Shown: one piece after another, positions 41,960 to 55,470 of the stretch
Numbering within the stretch: position 1 is the stretch's first letter
How the letters are laid out: each line of letters starts with the position of its first letter
Position numbers and translations under genes: made by a program
NCBI GenBank assembly: GCA_021613335.1
Contig: JAJTWR010000266.1
Location: forward strand, 767,501 to 831,500
DNA from: Whitmania pigra
Taxonomy: Eukaryota > Annelida > Clitellata > Hirudinida > Haemopidae
DNA: 64,000 nucleotides
Direction of reading: 5' to 3'
The notes under the pieces: model-generated
What the model was told of the DNA's origin: nothing
Databases searched by the model: none
What the model saw: the letters and a program-made list of their open reading frames with translations, nothing else

Positions 41960-44900
41960 TGGCGTTTTTGACGACACAAGCGGCAAGTAATCAGCGCACA
42001 TTATTTTATATTTGTGAAGTCGAACTAAGAATAAAGTCGCAATAAATAGTACAATTATTAATTAGGAAATATTAAAATATTGACGAGAAATTCAGACAGA
42101 GAACGCGCAGATAAGCATGCCAGCAGACGAGCGCCAGGATAATTCGAGAGGAGCAGACGACAAGTACCGAGGCGACAACCCAGACCTTTTGAAAACCTCT
42201 CATCAGAGAATAGACAGCGGTTCAAGGACGTAGATAGATACTCAAAGATAGATTATTTGCGTCGTTCGTTTTTTTGTTATCATCTCATTCATCTCGACAA
42301 AATTTTTTTCCTTTTTAAAACGCAACCCTCTGCAAATATGTCGATATGCGAGCACCCGTACGGGTCGTCAACATTAACGATGGAGGTTCGGACTCAACAA
42401 TCAATCAATTGAATTTACGTTTATCCTCAGCAGTCACGGTTTGAATTTTTTGCCTGCAAAGCAAACTAAGGAGCTGTCGTTGTCGATAAAAATAAAGATT
42501 TGAAGATAAAAAAGAAGACCAGAATTGATAAGCCAGGCGCAATATCGTTCGGGGTAAACACAGATTTTCTAAAAAACTTTTTTTTTCTATATCTTAAAAT
42601 CTATTAAAGTAGCAATAATAAATTTGTTTGCTAATGTTAACGTTATAGCATCTTCATTCGGGCAGTCTTAAGGTATGGCTCCTTCAGACATACGATGGAC
42701 AATTCGTTTCTACGAAAGTAATCAAAAATGAAGCCAGACAACCTTGTCAACTAGATAGGATAGGATATATTTTGAGTATCTGAACGAGTTTTTTATTTAT
42801 ATAAACAACATAAAAACTCTTTGAAACTCGTTAAGGGCCATTACGATTCTTAAAAATAAATTAATGCTAATTAGAAAGAGAGGCCTTTCATGTATCGTTG
42901 TTAAACGACCTTCTAATTATTCGATTACTGAAGAAATGTTGCTTCTCAGCAAAAAAAAAAGAAAAAAGATATTTGATGTCAGTCGTGGTTTCGAGAAATA
43001 TGGCGGCGACAGAGCGAAATCGCGAGTCTAGAAATTACGAGAAGATGAGAGATAAACCGAGGCAGATAAAGAAATATGAATTATTGATCACGCCAGGTTC
43101 GCTGTTTGAAATCTCCCACTCCAAAACATTGTAAACATCACGGAAGCTCTGAGAAATCATCGTACCCGTAGTACTCGGACGATTTTTAAAAATAAATCCC
43201 GACCTGTCTTTCTCTGACTCAAGTGTTAACTAATTTATCACGACGGTTTAATTGAACTCGGTTTAAACAAGTCGTCACGTATGTAAGCCAGGCCCGTCAC
43301 CACCTACTTCGAAGGAAACGTCAGTTAAAAATTTCCATGACGTAAATCAATTTCTAAAAGAAGAACAACAATAACTGTTTACCAAAAAAAATTGATTGGA
43401 TTCAATACGAGTCATTAGTTTTACGGAAATTAATTTTAATTCCAAAAGAAAAAAAAAACTTCTCAACGTTCAATTTAGGTTAAATTTTGTGCAATTTCCA
43501 TTCAGAATCCAAGGTGAACTTTTTAACCCAGTCTACACGCCGTTAGCATGCGATCATCGCCGCATCGTTGTTTACGTTGCAATGCTGGATAGACTAGTAG
43601 ACGAATTTTAGCAAATAAAGTGCATTAAAAATTATTCTCTTAATATCGATCGGACGGATGGAACAAAAAAAAAAACAAAATAAAAATAAGCGTTTCGATT
43701 AGATAATTTTTATTTTTATATTTATTTTTCAGACACGTCTACGCGAGAAAATATTTTTAGTGTCGAGGCAAAGGGTATTTCGTGGTCGTCTAGACGTCCG
43801 CGTACAACGCCGTGTACGTACCGAGGCCTCTCTTTCTCTCTCTCTTAATTCTCCTCCGTACAGTCTGGCTGAGATTTTTAAATTTATTATTTATTAAAAA
43901 TTCCGTCCGTCCGCGAGTTATTGAATCGCATTATTATTTTAATTAAAGCGGATAATAATAATAATAAACATTTTTTATTCTCTTCTTATGGCCGAACTCG
44001 TCTCTTGCATTTTAGAGAGATAGTTTTGATTAGCTTAACAGGGGAAAAAAGAGCGCTCTCTTACAGCTAGTCCGGGCTGCGCTTAGCATATATTGAGGAG
44101 AGATTTAAAATTCTCGCCATATCTGTGTCGGGCCAGACCCGGTTTTTTGCCGTGTTGAGACGAGTATTTTGAGCAATTTGCGTTCATTAATTCGCTCTGA
44201 AATGGACGTTTTTGTTAATGGATGAAGGCGATCGTCGGATTAAATGCGTGCCCGAATGATATTTTGAAGCTGAAGAACTGTTACTGACGTTTATAGATTG
44301 TCTTTTCGACGATGTCGGCTTATCGATTTATTTTTCAGATTCTACAGACTCTTGAACTTATTATTAGGTTAGTTTTGTGTTCTGTAAATTCATTCTTGAC
44401 TTCTTTCTGTGTTCCATTCGCTCGCTGTCTTTGACGAGATGAGGTGCTGTGAAAAAAATTTACAAAAAAGCGAAATCCCAGACACCTATCTTCTATCGGT
44501 GCTTGCCTTAAACCTTTGTGAGCAGACGGTCTAATATATCAACCCATTTCCGTATATACTCTGTGTAATCTTCATGGATAAGCTATCCTTTAAGAGCTTT
44601 ATCGTCTGCCTTAACAAAAAAAAAACAATTTCAATTGGGCGCCTCTTGAGACAGTGCTTCGGATAAATATGATTTCTTTCGGAACATAACGTTGTCTGGT
44701 GTTAATTATTTAGTAATGTTTATTAATGGCCAATTAGTTATGTGTTATGTTACGTTATGTTTTGGAACACGTTTTTGGTGAAGCGAATTTCGTTGTAAAC
44801 ACGTAAAGAAAACATATTGTCGAGTTCTTTGTTTTGAAAACGATCCTTAATTTTTCACCTTAATCTTGTCTACGCTTCAAATGCGTTCCACGACATCATT

Positions 44901-44980
44901 CTTAGACGTCCTTGCGTTCTGAAAAACAAACCTGCAATCATCGCAGTCACTTGCAGTCGGTGTCTACATAATAATCACAA
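41960..44980. other. Unique sequence, no recognised gene
   Basis: Mixed composition with few repeats. ATGGCGGCGACAGAG at about 43000 opens a 46-codon frame with no recognised domain. A CT-rich patch lies near 43840. Some of this may be UTR or regulatory sequence of an unseen gene. Confidence 0.45.
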
Positions 44981-45013
44981 TTATATATTATATATTATAT
45001 ATTATATATTATA
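44981..45013 (+). repeat. (TTATATA)n heptamer repeat
   Basis: Four to five copies of a 7-bp AT unit. Confidence 0.8.
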
Positions 45014-45140
45014 ATATATTACTAACTTATGAATATATAGATTTCTATGTTTTTTAGAATTACATTGCGTTCAAATTTTTACGCCTTTCTCTGTTCGACT
45101 TTTCAATTACTTTTTAATTATTTTTGATTACGGCGCTACC

Positions 45141-45281
45141 ATGTTTTCTACCGCTTCTGCAGTGCTTCGGCCGAAGTTTGCCCGGATCAAAAAGACTTCG
45201 GAGTTTTGGAAAAGCATTCGTGAATCTTCTTCTCGCCCGAACCTCGATGTTTCGATCGACTTTGGTCGTCCCTTGCTTCAA
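45141..45281 (+). CDS. Unassigned candidate exon with splice donor
   Basis: A 47-codon frame from ATG at 45141 ends at CTTCAA|GTGAGA, a good donor, in phase 0. It has CpG-rich codons unlike its AT-rich surroundings and encodes a basic peptide with EFWKSIRESSSRPNLD. A TTCTGCAG acceptor inside it would instead give an internal exon at 45163-45281. No family recognised, and no certain partner exon was found downstream. Confidence 0.3.
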
Positions 45282-46137
45282 GTGAGAATTATTATTTGTA
45301 AAGTTACTTGTTTATTATTATTATTTATTATTTTATAGCCTGGGTATTTATAAAATGTTATATTATTATTATTTATTATGATTTTATGAATCATATTTAG
45401 ATTTAGCGAGACATTTATAAAATATTAATGATCGTACGTTTAGCAACGATCAAACGAGTTATTTGCCTTACCGACATGTAATTTGGCTAATCAGTTGACT
45501 TCTCAGATGTGGTATAAGTTATTAATAATTAATTATTACTATTATTATTAACATAAACATTATTTATTATTCATGATCTTGTTTTTTGTTACTGATTAGG
45601 ACCTGCTTCTTTGATTTTAATGATTGAGAATCATCATTAATAATATTAATATTCATAATAATAGTAATAATGATTGAGAATCATTAGTAATAATATTAAT
45701 ATTCATAATAGTAGTAATATTAGTAATAGTAATGACATATGGTATATTAATATCAATAATACCTCAAAGTATTGCACGGTGCCATATGAACTCCAAACTC
45801 AGCCTCTACTCTCTAACCATCATCCTAGGTTATTCAACGACAAAAAAAAACAACATTTAAACAGTTTAACGACAAATTAATCGGGCGATATTTTAAAAGT
45901 TATTTGTCCAACACAAACATGAATATCTGGTAGCTTGAATGCAAATGAGGACGGTAACGCATAACATTCTCTAACTATTCTCTACTAATTCATACTTTAT
46001 TTTTATTTAAAAAATATTGTTATTATTATTATGATTATTCAAATTCAACTTTATTGCGACAATAGCTTTATTTATTGCTTTACGACAATGATGATAATAA
46101 CCGCAATACTAATAATAATAAATATTATATGGAGGGC

Positions 46138-46251
46138 CATATAATCCATAATTTCTCCTGTCCATACATTGACATGCCTTTCTCTCGAGATGGTCTAGAC
46201 AGTCGAGACGTTGCGATCAAAGTCAGACACTTTAGTCAGACACAACACCGG
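46138..46251 (+). CDS. Unassigned candidate exon ending at a consensus donor
   Basis: The frame from ATG at 46132 runs to CACCGG|GTAAGT, a near-perfect donor. The encoded peptide (FSCPYIDMPFSRDGLD and on to FSQTQHR) matches no family I know. No convincing acceptor, so it may be a first exon or chance. It could belong with the candidate exon at 45.1-45.3 kb on the same strand. Confidence 0.2.
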
Positions 46252-47696
46252 GTAAGTCCCAGAAGTCCCAGCAGACGATTAATTGTCAGGTGGTTAAACT
46301 CTGGGCTTGACTGCTGACGAATATGTAATCACCGCTCATACATTAATAGTCTGGGCATCATCATTGTATATTTCGTCTCTAGATGTCTAGGTTTTATCTT
46401 CCTCGTCGAGCAATTACTTTTTTTAATTCGAAGACTTTTTTCAACACCGAACCGAACGACGAACATCTCGCTCGTTGAAATCCTCTCGAGACGCGAATCA
46501 ACAGTTTCAAACCGTTTTGTAACCACGTAGTCGCAGGGTCGGTCTGTAATTGTTGTTTGCTTCGAATGTAACGAAATGTAAATGATGACAACAACAGAGA
46601 CAATGATAATAATAATTTAATATAATTTGTAACTTAGTTATAATAAATATTTATTATTATTATTATTATTATTGTTTTTGTTGTTATTATTTTTATTATT
46701 ATTTTGTTGTTGTTGTTGTTGTGACAATAATATTGAATGGTTTCAAGTGTGCGGAAGATGTTCTCTTTTGAAATGAACAGGAAAAAACTTTACAGAAACC
46801 TTTAGTTGTACATTTAATTTTTATTACCATCTGTAACTATTATTATTTATTATAAATTTTTGTTTATATGGTGTTTTTACTAATGGAATGCATTACAAAA
46901 TATGAAATCATTAACTGCAATTTGCTTGTAATAAATACAATAATACCGGATATTTATTTAACCTCCGTTCTCATCAAACAAGCATTCTCATCAGGTATGA
47001 GATCGTTATGACATACAATACAATGTAATAATATTCTGTAGAATGCATTCTATTAATCCATTGCATTATCCAAAAAGAATACATTATAATACAATTACAA
47101 TGTGTTGTAATATTTATGTAATATAAAATAATGTAGTTATAATTGTCCTAAAAATGTATTCTATGCATGTCGACCATTTGGTCTATCCAGATATTGAACT
47201 CCCATATCCATCGGTTGCTTAATTTTAGCTACTTGCTAATCAAATAATAATAATAATAATAATAATAACAACCCATTTGAATTACTTAATTTAATTAAAT
47301 GCTGTCAATGATGTTGTGTTGACCTTGAACCGAGAGACGGGGGGGAAGGGGAGGTTTATAATTCTCCTGTGATGGAGATTCTGAGATTTTTGTACTCTGG
47401 TGGTTGCTTCATTCATTTATGCATCGGCTAATCTACAGGTGGTTCTGATGATGATGACGACGACGACGACGATGGTGATTAATAATGGTTGCTTTAAATA
47501 TTGAAGAATAAATGCAGTGAAAAAGCCAACTGTGACTTACAAATACTGTCATCATCATCATCATCGTCATCATCATCATCATCGTGATGTTGTTGTGATC
47601 GGTGATTGATTCACTACTTGCTTACGTCTGACTCCTTGTGTCGGATGCTTCCGATGGGCAAAACACTACTCGATTGGCTCAATAACAAATAAAAAC

Positions 47697-47756
<60 letters not shown>
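47697..47756 (+). repeat. (AAT)n array
   Basis: An uninterrupted run of about 20 AAT triplets. Confidence 0.97.
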
Positions 47757-47757
<1 letters not shown>

Positions 47758-48737
47758 TTGTAATATTATTATTAATAATAATTGTTAATGCAGCAGCTCT
47801 TTTTAACGATTCTGTTTCTCTAAACAACTGTCTAAGGATTTGTGGAATGTCTTGTTCATGGAAATTGTCTCGAAGATATTTTTGCAGGTTCTATGTTTAG
47901 ACCTCTTTGTGGCTTGTCTGCTTCCTCTGACGTTATTAACCATCTCGTACGTCATTGTGGTTATCAATCGTGTTGCAATGTAAGCTATGTAACGTAAGAG
48001 TGATGTAATTGTTTATTATAGATAACATTGTTAGTTAATAATAATAATAATAACAATAATAAATATATTTATTACAGTAACAATATTAATAATAATGATA
48101 GCAGTACTAATGGAAAATAATAACAATCACAATGATAGTGATAATTATGGAGGCAGTTATGAACAGGAGCACCGTCCATTAATATTACGTAATTGCATTA
48201 ATATATAATTGGTTTCAACTGATACACTGTTTTAAATCCTCCTCCAATCAAGTCTGGTTGTGTCAGACTGATTTACCCACAGACTCTCAGCCAAAAAAAA
48301 CTTGTTGATCCCTCGCAAAGGTCAAAGTTCACCTGTCACCCCTATGTCAATTTCCAGACAAAAGTCTCCCTTCCAAAACTGGTTTTGAACTCTGTGTTGA
48401 CAGCTTTGATGTCAATTGGCTACGACATTGTACTGAATTAATATTCATAATTGCATCGAACTGGATTAATATTCGTAATATGTTAATAATTCATAATTAT
48501 TGCGTTATCATTGTATTGGTTTATTTTAATTTTTCTTGGAAATATCATGTTTACCGGAATGTTCCGGAGCGTCTTTAACTTTGACGCTTCCTTATTTCCG
48601 AGTCCGTGTTTTGTGTCCTCTGGCGGTGTAATTACAAGACCTGTAATTGTTTGTCACAACACAACCAGTCACTAACTTCCTTCCCTTTCTTTGTGATAAT
48701 TATAATACCAATGAAAAAATTAAATAATTTAAATGAA

Positions 48738-48753
48738 ATTATTATTATTATTA

Positions 48754-48802
<49 letters not shown>

Positions 48803-48810
48803 TATTTTAA
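48738..48810 (+). repeat. (ATT)n array
   Basis: ATT with GTT and ATC interruptions. Confidence 0.95.
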
Positions 48811-49436
48811 TCTTTATTTTCATGCAAATTGACTACTTTGAGAGATGTTTAAAGTTTGAACGACAACACGGCTAGTGGCGTCTGCTAATTGTCTGCTGTC
48901 GACTGACGCTTGCTGCTCTCTTCCATCCTCTGCAGATCTCCCATTTCACTCTCACTCAGCTCATCATCTCTCCCTCCTGCTGGCTCACGATTGGACGATG
49001 ACAATGGAAGGCGAAGGACGTTCTAAAAAAAGCAACACCAGTCAAGTTGAAGTCCAATAGGGGAGTTGGGTTAGTAAGTTTTGTTGTTGTTGATGTTGTT
49101 ATTATTAGTAATTCTTAATGTTGTTGTTGTTGTTGTTAGTAATTCTTAATGTTGTTGTTAATAATTCTTAATGTTGTTGTTCTAATTTTTTCTACCGACA
49201 CTTCTGCTTCCTTCGTCGTCGTCATCATCGAAATCGTCAACGGCATCAGCATTTGTATACGACTTGAACAAATAAATAAATAATTGATTAATTAAATAAA
49301 TAAATCATCTGGTTTTATAATTGAATTATAAATTGAAACGAAAAACGCCATTCAAATCCATTCGAGTAGAGTATTTAACAGTAATTACACATTTGTTTGT
49401 AATTAAACCACGGGTCATTTAAACATCGCCTCGTCT

Positions 49437-49571
49437 TCAACATCTTCGGTAAGTCCAAATCATCCTAGTTACGCAACGGATTTTAATCAAATAAATAAAC
49501 AAATAAATAAATAAATAAATAAACAAATAAATAAATAAATAAATAAACAAATAAATAAATCAACATCTTCG
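49437..49571 (+). mobile_element. Short (AAAT)-tailed retroinsertion, copy A
   Basis: The insert 49449-49559 starts GTAAGTCCAAATCATCC, continues TACGCAACGGATTTTAATCA and ends in a long AAAT/AAAC tail. It is flanked by perfect 12-bp duplications, TCAACATCTTCG at 49437-49448 and 49560-49571. Only about 48 bp precedes the tail, so the copy is severely 5'-truncated or the element is tiny. Confidence 0.88.
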
Positions 49572-50052
49572 ATATCATCTCTTGGAAACATCTAGCGCTC
49601 TTGCATTACATCCGCGCAGACCTTAACTTCGCTTACTTAAAGCAAAAATCGAAGATGTCTTTTTCCGTCCATGTTAAATCGATGCTGCGATTGGATGTGA
49701 AAAGACGATTGCTACGTCCGTGAGAGGTGTTCGACGATAGCAGCAATCGACGCCATCCTGTAGGTTTAACGCCTTATTTTTGGATTACATTCTTAACTAG
49801 CGAGCAAAGTGGATCGCGAGTGTAATTTTTTTTATTACTTTTCTTCATTTTGTTCGAGAAATTATTTTTTTTTTGTCCCCGGCCTGATAAACCGACCTAC
49901 TTGGCAGCAGAACCTCAGACCGTAAAGAGTTTGTAAACAATTTCCAGTCTACTGGGAAGGAAGTGGACCTGATTGTAATATTTACAAGACTCCGATGCTC
50001 TTCGTGTAGGAAGTTGTTACGATGGTTTATCATTGTTGTTTATTATTATTGG

Positions 50053-50079
50053 TTATTATTATTATTATTATTATTATTA

Positions 50080-50111
<32 letters not shown>

Positions 50112-50160
50112 TATTATTATTATATTATTATTATTATTATTATTACTTATTACTTATTAC

Positions 50161-50202
<42 letters not shown>

Positions 50203-50259
50203 TATTATTATTATTATTATTATTATTGTTATTATTACTTATTATTATTATTAATTATG
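50053..50259 (+). repeat. (ATT)n array with TTAC interruptions
   Basis: About 207 bp of ATT with TTATATTA slips and a short TTACTTATTACTTATTAC block near 50145-50165. Confidence 0.97.
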
Positions 50260-51132
50260 CTTGTTTAGTGGTATTGCAACTATCCCTGTTTTTGGCACGG
50301 ATTATTGTCATAAATTAAATAACTTGTGATAATTAATTTGTTGCCGACGTTACATTCTTGTGATCGGCTCCTTTTCAAAAGTAATAATAATAATAATAAA
50401 GGACATTTTTCTCTGTTTTGAGTTTTGCATAATTATGTTATCATATTAATATTTTTTTTACTTTTCATTAAAAGTGGACCTCAGATTGTCTGTCGATTTT
50501 TTTTGTCTGCATTCATCGAAGATTTAATGTAACACCTGCAGTTAAGTTGATGTGAGACTGCCCCACTTCAGTTGCTGTAATTAATTAGCAATCATAACAG
50601 ACAATAATAATATAATTGAATAATAATGATAATAATATTAATGATATTAATAACATCTAACATCAGAAATAATAACAAATTTTTTTCCTCTCGATTCCTT
50701 CTCTAGCAGCCGATCTGGGCCAATATTTTTGTATCTCAGCTTCAATTCGTTGGTCTGAGTTATAGCCTGTTGTCGTCATTTGTAATTATTGTTGTAATTG
50801 ATTTAAGTAATTAATTAATTATTAATTTTGTTTATTATTTTGTCCATTTTCCATGTCTTATCGTTTATCTAAAGCGACGATGACATTCGACATATCCGAC
50901 ATTAAAAACTGTGGCTAACGTATTGTACTGACTGGCTGGGCGGATGTTGTTACCTCATGCTGTACGCGTCTGGTCTCTTGTCATTGTTCGTATCATTTCT
51001 TGTACTCTTGTATCTCTCAGCGTCTCTTTGTTTAGCACTACTTGTATGTTTTTCACTCGCTCCATCGCAACATGAAGCCTTCTTTGTAACTCTCTAAAAT
51101 AGGTCTTTCAATCCTCTTCTTTTCTGTGCCAG
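50260..51132. other. AT-rich intergenic sequence
   Basis: No coding exon, array or RNA gene recognised. Confidence 0.5.
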
Positions 51133-51518
51133 TCTCTCACTCTTTCATTCCTTCTCCTTCACTCTTTCACTCTTTCTTTCCTTCTTCACTCTTTCACTCC
51201 TTCTACTTCACTCTTTCACTCTTTCTTTCCTTCTTCACTCTTTCACTCTTTCTTTCCTTCTTCACTCTTTCACTCCTTCTACTTCACTCTCTCACTCTTT
51301 CATTCCTTCTCCTTCACTCTTTCACTCTTTCTTTCCTTCTCCTTCACTCTTTCACTCTTTCATTCCTTCTCCTTCACTCTTTCACTCTTTCATTCCTTCT
51401 CCTTCACTCTTTCACTCTTTCTTTCCTTCTCCTTCACTCTCTCACTCTTTCATTCCTTCTCCTTCATTCTTTCACTCCTCCTCCTTCACTCCCTCACTCT
51501 TTCATCCCTTCATCTCCA
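51133..51518 (+). repeat. G-free pyrimidine-rich minisatellite, period about 30 bp
   Basis: 386 bases without a single G on the plus strand. The array is built from CACTCTTTC and CTTTCCTTCT-like blocks, with a clear 30-bp unit in the right half. The Ser/Phe/Leu frame across it has a 10-residue period and is a repeat translation. Confidence 0.95.
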
Positions 51519-52210
51519 GTCGTGCTTCTCAGCGTCTCCATGGAAGATGTTTTCTTCCTCAACTCGTAATTTCTCAAAATCCATCTTCTCGTGTTTTTTA
51601 GCGGGAAAGTGGATCTGGGTCGCGTGGCTTTACTTTTGTTTACGAGATCTGCGCCTGAATGATGTTATTTCTATTTATTGTACCAACTATGATAATTAAT
51701 AATATTAATAGTAATTATTATAATGATTATTAATAATAATAATTTTTGCAAAGTGAAAGTTGTTTTGCACGATTCTAATCTATTTTAATTAATTAATTAT
51801 TTTTTCATGCTTATTTCTATAGCGCCATAAGCGTAAGCGTCAGGAGCGCTCAACCATTTGTATAGCGCCGTTTCCAAGACACGTAACTAGTGTTGCTTTT
51901 ACCATAGGTTCACCATAGGCACGCTACCCTCAGAGCCAACTTGAATGCCTATTTTAGTAATGCTAGATGACGGAAATAGTTTACTTACTAATTAATTGAA
52001 ATTCATAAACTGCCTAGCATTAACCAACTTTTAACTAGTATTAATTTGTTAATTAGGGCCAATATGATAGCGGAAGCATGTGTTTTCCTTAAGGTCGACT
52101 GCTTGTTTTATAGGGTTTCTTGTGTGGCTTAAATATTTTGTTTGTATTTTACAGTTTATTGAATATAATTATTATAATAACATTAATTATAATAACTTCA
52201 TTACTAGTTA
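51519..52210. other. Intergenic sequence with TATAGCGC-family repeat copy 3
   Basis: No gene seen. The repeat copy at about 51816-51875 has two internal TATAGCGCC motifs and GCGTCAGGAGCGCTCA. Confidence 0.5.
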
Positions 52211-52281
<71 letters not shown>

Positions 52282-52315
52282 ATTATTATTATTATTATTA
52301 TATTATTATTATTAC

Positions 52316-52386
<71 letters not shown>

Positions 52387-52445
52387 TATTATTATTATTA
52401 TTATTGTTATTGTTGTTATTGTTATTATTATTATTATTATTATTC
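52211..52445 (+). repeat. (ATT)n array
   Basis: About 235 bp of ATT with slips and GTT interruptions near 52405. Confidence 0.97.
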
Positions 52446-52559
52446 AAGTATTATTGTTGTTGTCTGGAAGCGTTAAATGTCTACCAAGGCATAGACTCAA
52501 CTTGTAGCTGTTTCAAAAAAAAAAAAAATTCGGTCGCTGTTAAAGTGACCTCAATTCGT

Positions 52560-52628
52560 TTGGTGCAGTTTTTTCATTATTTTTATTTTTATTATTTTTA
52601 TTATTTTTATTTTTATTATTTTTATTTT
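52560..52628 (+). repeat. (ATTTTT/ATT)n short repeat
   Basis: ATTATTTTTATTTTT units repeated about four times. Confidence 0.85.
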
Positions 52629-52789
52629 CTTTCGCTTTCTGCATACGACGCTGCCTTAGTTTGCCCGGGTACCTGTTGATGCGTCGCGCCTTTTCTCAGT
52701 GTTACCGGTTAATAGTTAATAAATGTTAATTTATTTATTTATTAGTGGGTAGATTGTTATTATTTATCATCAATATGATTATTATGATG

Positions 52790-52870
52790 ATGATGATTAT
52801 TATTATTATTATTATTATTATTATTGTTGTTGTTGTTGTTGTTATTATTGTTATTATTATTATTATTAAT
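52790..52870 (+). repeat. (ATT)n/(GTT)n array
   Basis: ATT triplets, then GTT, then ATT. Confidence 0.93.
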
Positions 52871-53404
52871 TTATTATTATGTTGCTGTTGTTTGTTGTTG
52901 TTGTTATGTTTTAATGGACGGCATAACTTCGCCAGTAGCAAGCAGTTGAGACTGTTTTCCAACAAATTATCTCCTCGTTCATCTCGTACACACGTGAGCA
53001 TGCGTACGTGTGAAAATGTGTGTTTGTGGCGGTTTGTACGTGTGAAAATGAGCTGCTTACTCCAGTTCTAAGTTCTGCTGCTTGCAAATTATTTTGTTTT
53101 TCCACAACATCAGCAACATTCAATTACATCAATGACAGTATCATTATTATTAAACAGATGAATTATTAGTATTAATGATATTTTAAATATTTAAATAATA
53201 TTTTAATTATATATTTGTAATATAATATTTTTAATTTAAATAATATTTTATATAGTGTGTTTTAATTAGTGTCATTTCAGAATTTTAGGATGTCATCATT
53301 TTTATTAGTGGAATTTTTTTATTGATATTATTAATGTAATGATAATGATAATGATAATGTGATGATTATTTATAATAATAAATTTATTATTTTACTACTA
53401 TTAA

Positions 53405-53580
53405 TCTTTATCATCATAATCATAATCAATGTATTCTGCCTTATCATCGTCATCGCAGTCATCATCATAGTCGTCATCGTCATCATTACCATAGCCATCA
53501 TCATCATCATCATTACCACAGTCGTCATCGTCATCATTACCGTAGTCGTCTCCATCGTCGTAGTCATCATCGTCATGTTT
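53405..53580 (+). repeat. (ATC/GTC)n array
   Basis: CATCAT and CGTCAT triplets. A roughly 60-bp higher-order unit (CATTACC...GTCGTCATCGTCATC) appears twice. Confidence 0.93.
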
Positions 53581-53671
53581 ACGAGTAATAGCTTTTCTGA
53601 GTCAGCGGTTAGTTAGGTAGAGAAAGATAATAAAAAAAATTATGAGGGGAGTTTTGTTAAGCCGTCCTCAT

Positions 53672-53705
53672 CTTCCTCCTCCTCCTCCTCCTCCTCCTCC
53701 TCATC

Positions 53706-53752
<47 letters not shown>

Positions 53753-53775
53753 ATTGTCATCGTCATCATCACCGT
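53672..53775 (+). repeat. (CTC)n then (CAT)n array
   Basis: CTC triplets give Pro and CAT triplets give His in the open frame; not a gene. Confidence 0.95.
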
Positions 53776-54014
53776 CCTATCTTTTTTACTCTCTCTGTCT
53801 AAGTTATCTTGCCACTTATTTTTTTTTTAGCCCAACCCAGTTTGTGTTGTTTAAGTTGTTTACGTCTGGATGCAAGTTCTGAATTATTATAAATAAAAAA
53901 AAATATTTAAAAAATTATTAACAATTAGTTTTTTTTTTTAATTTTTATTTTTTAAGAATAAACTTCCTTGAGTCGATCCGTGACTGGCTCGTTATGTTTA
54001 CGCTGCAGTTCCTG

Positions 54015-54063
<49 letters not shown>

Positions 54064-54270
54064 ATTCATCATCATCATATTCATCATATTATTTGTTTTT
54101 GTTATTATTATTATTATTACTATTATAATGATGATGATTATTATTATTAATATTATTATTAATATTATTAGTTTTATTATAATGATTATTATTATTATTA
54201 TAATGATTATTATTATTATTATTATTATGATTATTATTATTATTATTATTGTTATTATTATTATTATTTT
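54015..54270 (+). repeat. (CAT)n then (ATT)n arrays
   Basis: CAT triplets to about 54090, then ATT/ATG triplets to about 54267. Confidence 0.95.
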
Positions 54271-54512
54271 CCTGGTGTTCTTAAGCGTGTGACGTAACGT
54301 CTAAGCAGTTGTTCTCAACCATTACGACAACAGAAGATGAAGATGTTGTTGTTGTTGTTGTTGTCGTTAAAAAGTCAGTTGTTGCTTGTTGAAATCATTT
54401 CGGTTCATTTCTGTGTGTGCGTGTGTGCGTGTCTGTTTGTTTGTATGTGTTTGTGCGGAAACAAAAATGTGGCACTGTCTGGACTATACTGAAGTGTCTG
54501 ATGATGCTGGTA

Positions 54513-54513
<1 letters not shown>

Positions 54514-54574
<61 letters not shown>
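54514..54574 (+). repeat. (ATT)n array
   Basis: About 20 uninterrupted ATT triplets. Confidence 0.97.
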
Positions 54575-54576
<2 letters not shown>

Positions 54577-54759
54577 AATAATAATTTGTAACGTATTGCA
54601 TTGTATTATAAGATATTGTATGTGATGATGCTGATGATGATGATGATGATCCCTTGAGTAAAAACGAAACAGAAATTTTTTATCGCGGTTATTACAATGG
54701 TATTGCATTCTGGTAGATTGTTTTCAAATTCAGATGCATTTTATTCTGCTAAGGATATT

Positions 54760-54824
54760 GATGATGATGGTGATCGTGATGATGATGCTGATTATGATGC
54801 TGCTGCTGCTGATGATGATGATGT

Positions 54825-54863
<39 letters not shown>

Positions 54864-55016
54864 CGTTGTTGTTGTTGATGATGATGTTGATGATGATGAC
54901 GATGATGATGATGATGATGATGATGATGACGATGTTGTTGTTGATGATGATGTTGTTGTTGTTGATGATGATGGTGAAGATGATGATGATGATGATGACG
55001 ACGACGATGATGATTG
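54760..55016 (+). repeat. (GAT)n array with GTT, GCT and GAC blocks
   Basis: About 257 bp. The poly-Asp, poly-Met and poly-Ser frames that cross it in three readings show it is a repeat, not an acidic protein. Confidence 0.95.
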
Positions 55017-55242
55017 TGGTAGAGACGGTATTTTCCTCATCGGTGGAATGGCAGATGACTGACTGATTTGGCGCTTCTTTTTGTTTCCAACGGAGGCATT
55101 TTTGTAATAATTTTTTTTTTTTTCAAAACGTCTGCATTAGATTTTTGCTGCCTCTCGAGAAAAGCACACCGCACTGTCTGTTTCCTCCAAAAATTCAATT
55201 CCTATGTTCCTCTTCTTCATTTCTCCTCTTTCAATTTTCTGT

Positions 55243-55470
55243 TCCATCCATCCATCCATCAATCCATTCATCCATCCACCCATCCATCCATCCAAGCATC
55301 CATCCATCCATACAATCATCTGTCCATCCATTCATCCATCCACATATCTACCCACCCATCTACCCATCCATCCATCCATCCATCCATCCATCCAACCATC
55401 CATCCATCCATCCATCCAACCATCTATCCATTCACCCATCCACATATCTACCTATCCATCTATCCTGATC
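55243..55470 (+). repeat. (ATCC)n array
   Basis: A third ATCC array, similar to those at 1.6 and 2.5 kb. Confidence 0.95.

Larger units (their letters stand above)
46260..49436. other. AT-rich sequence with short arrays, no recognised gene
   Basis: Contains ATT, GTT and GAT/ATC arrays near 46650, 46715, 47445, 47550, 47697 and 48738. Open frames are short or repeat-based. A possible terminal exon with acceptor CTCTGCAG at 48935 has no domain. Confidence 0.5.

Noticed and set aside
48875..49060. 61-codon Ser/Leu/His frame with acceptor-like CTCTGCAG
   Set aside because: No domain, no partner exon and low-complexity composition; kept only as a remark in the region entry.
51126..51569. 147-codon Ser/Phe/Leu protein
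   Set aside because: Translation of the G-free minisatellite; no stop can arise readily in this frame because the repeat lacks TAA, TAG and TGA.
54697..55062. 121-codon poly-Asp frame
   Set aside because: Translation of the GAT array, matched by poly-Met and poly-Ser frames over the same bases.
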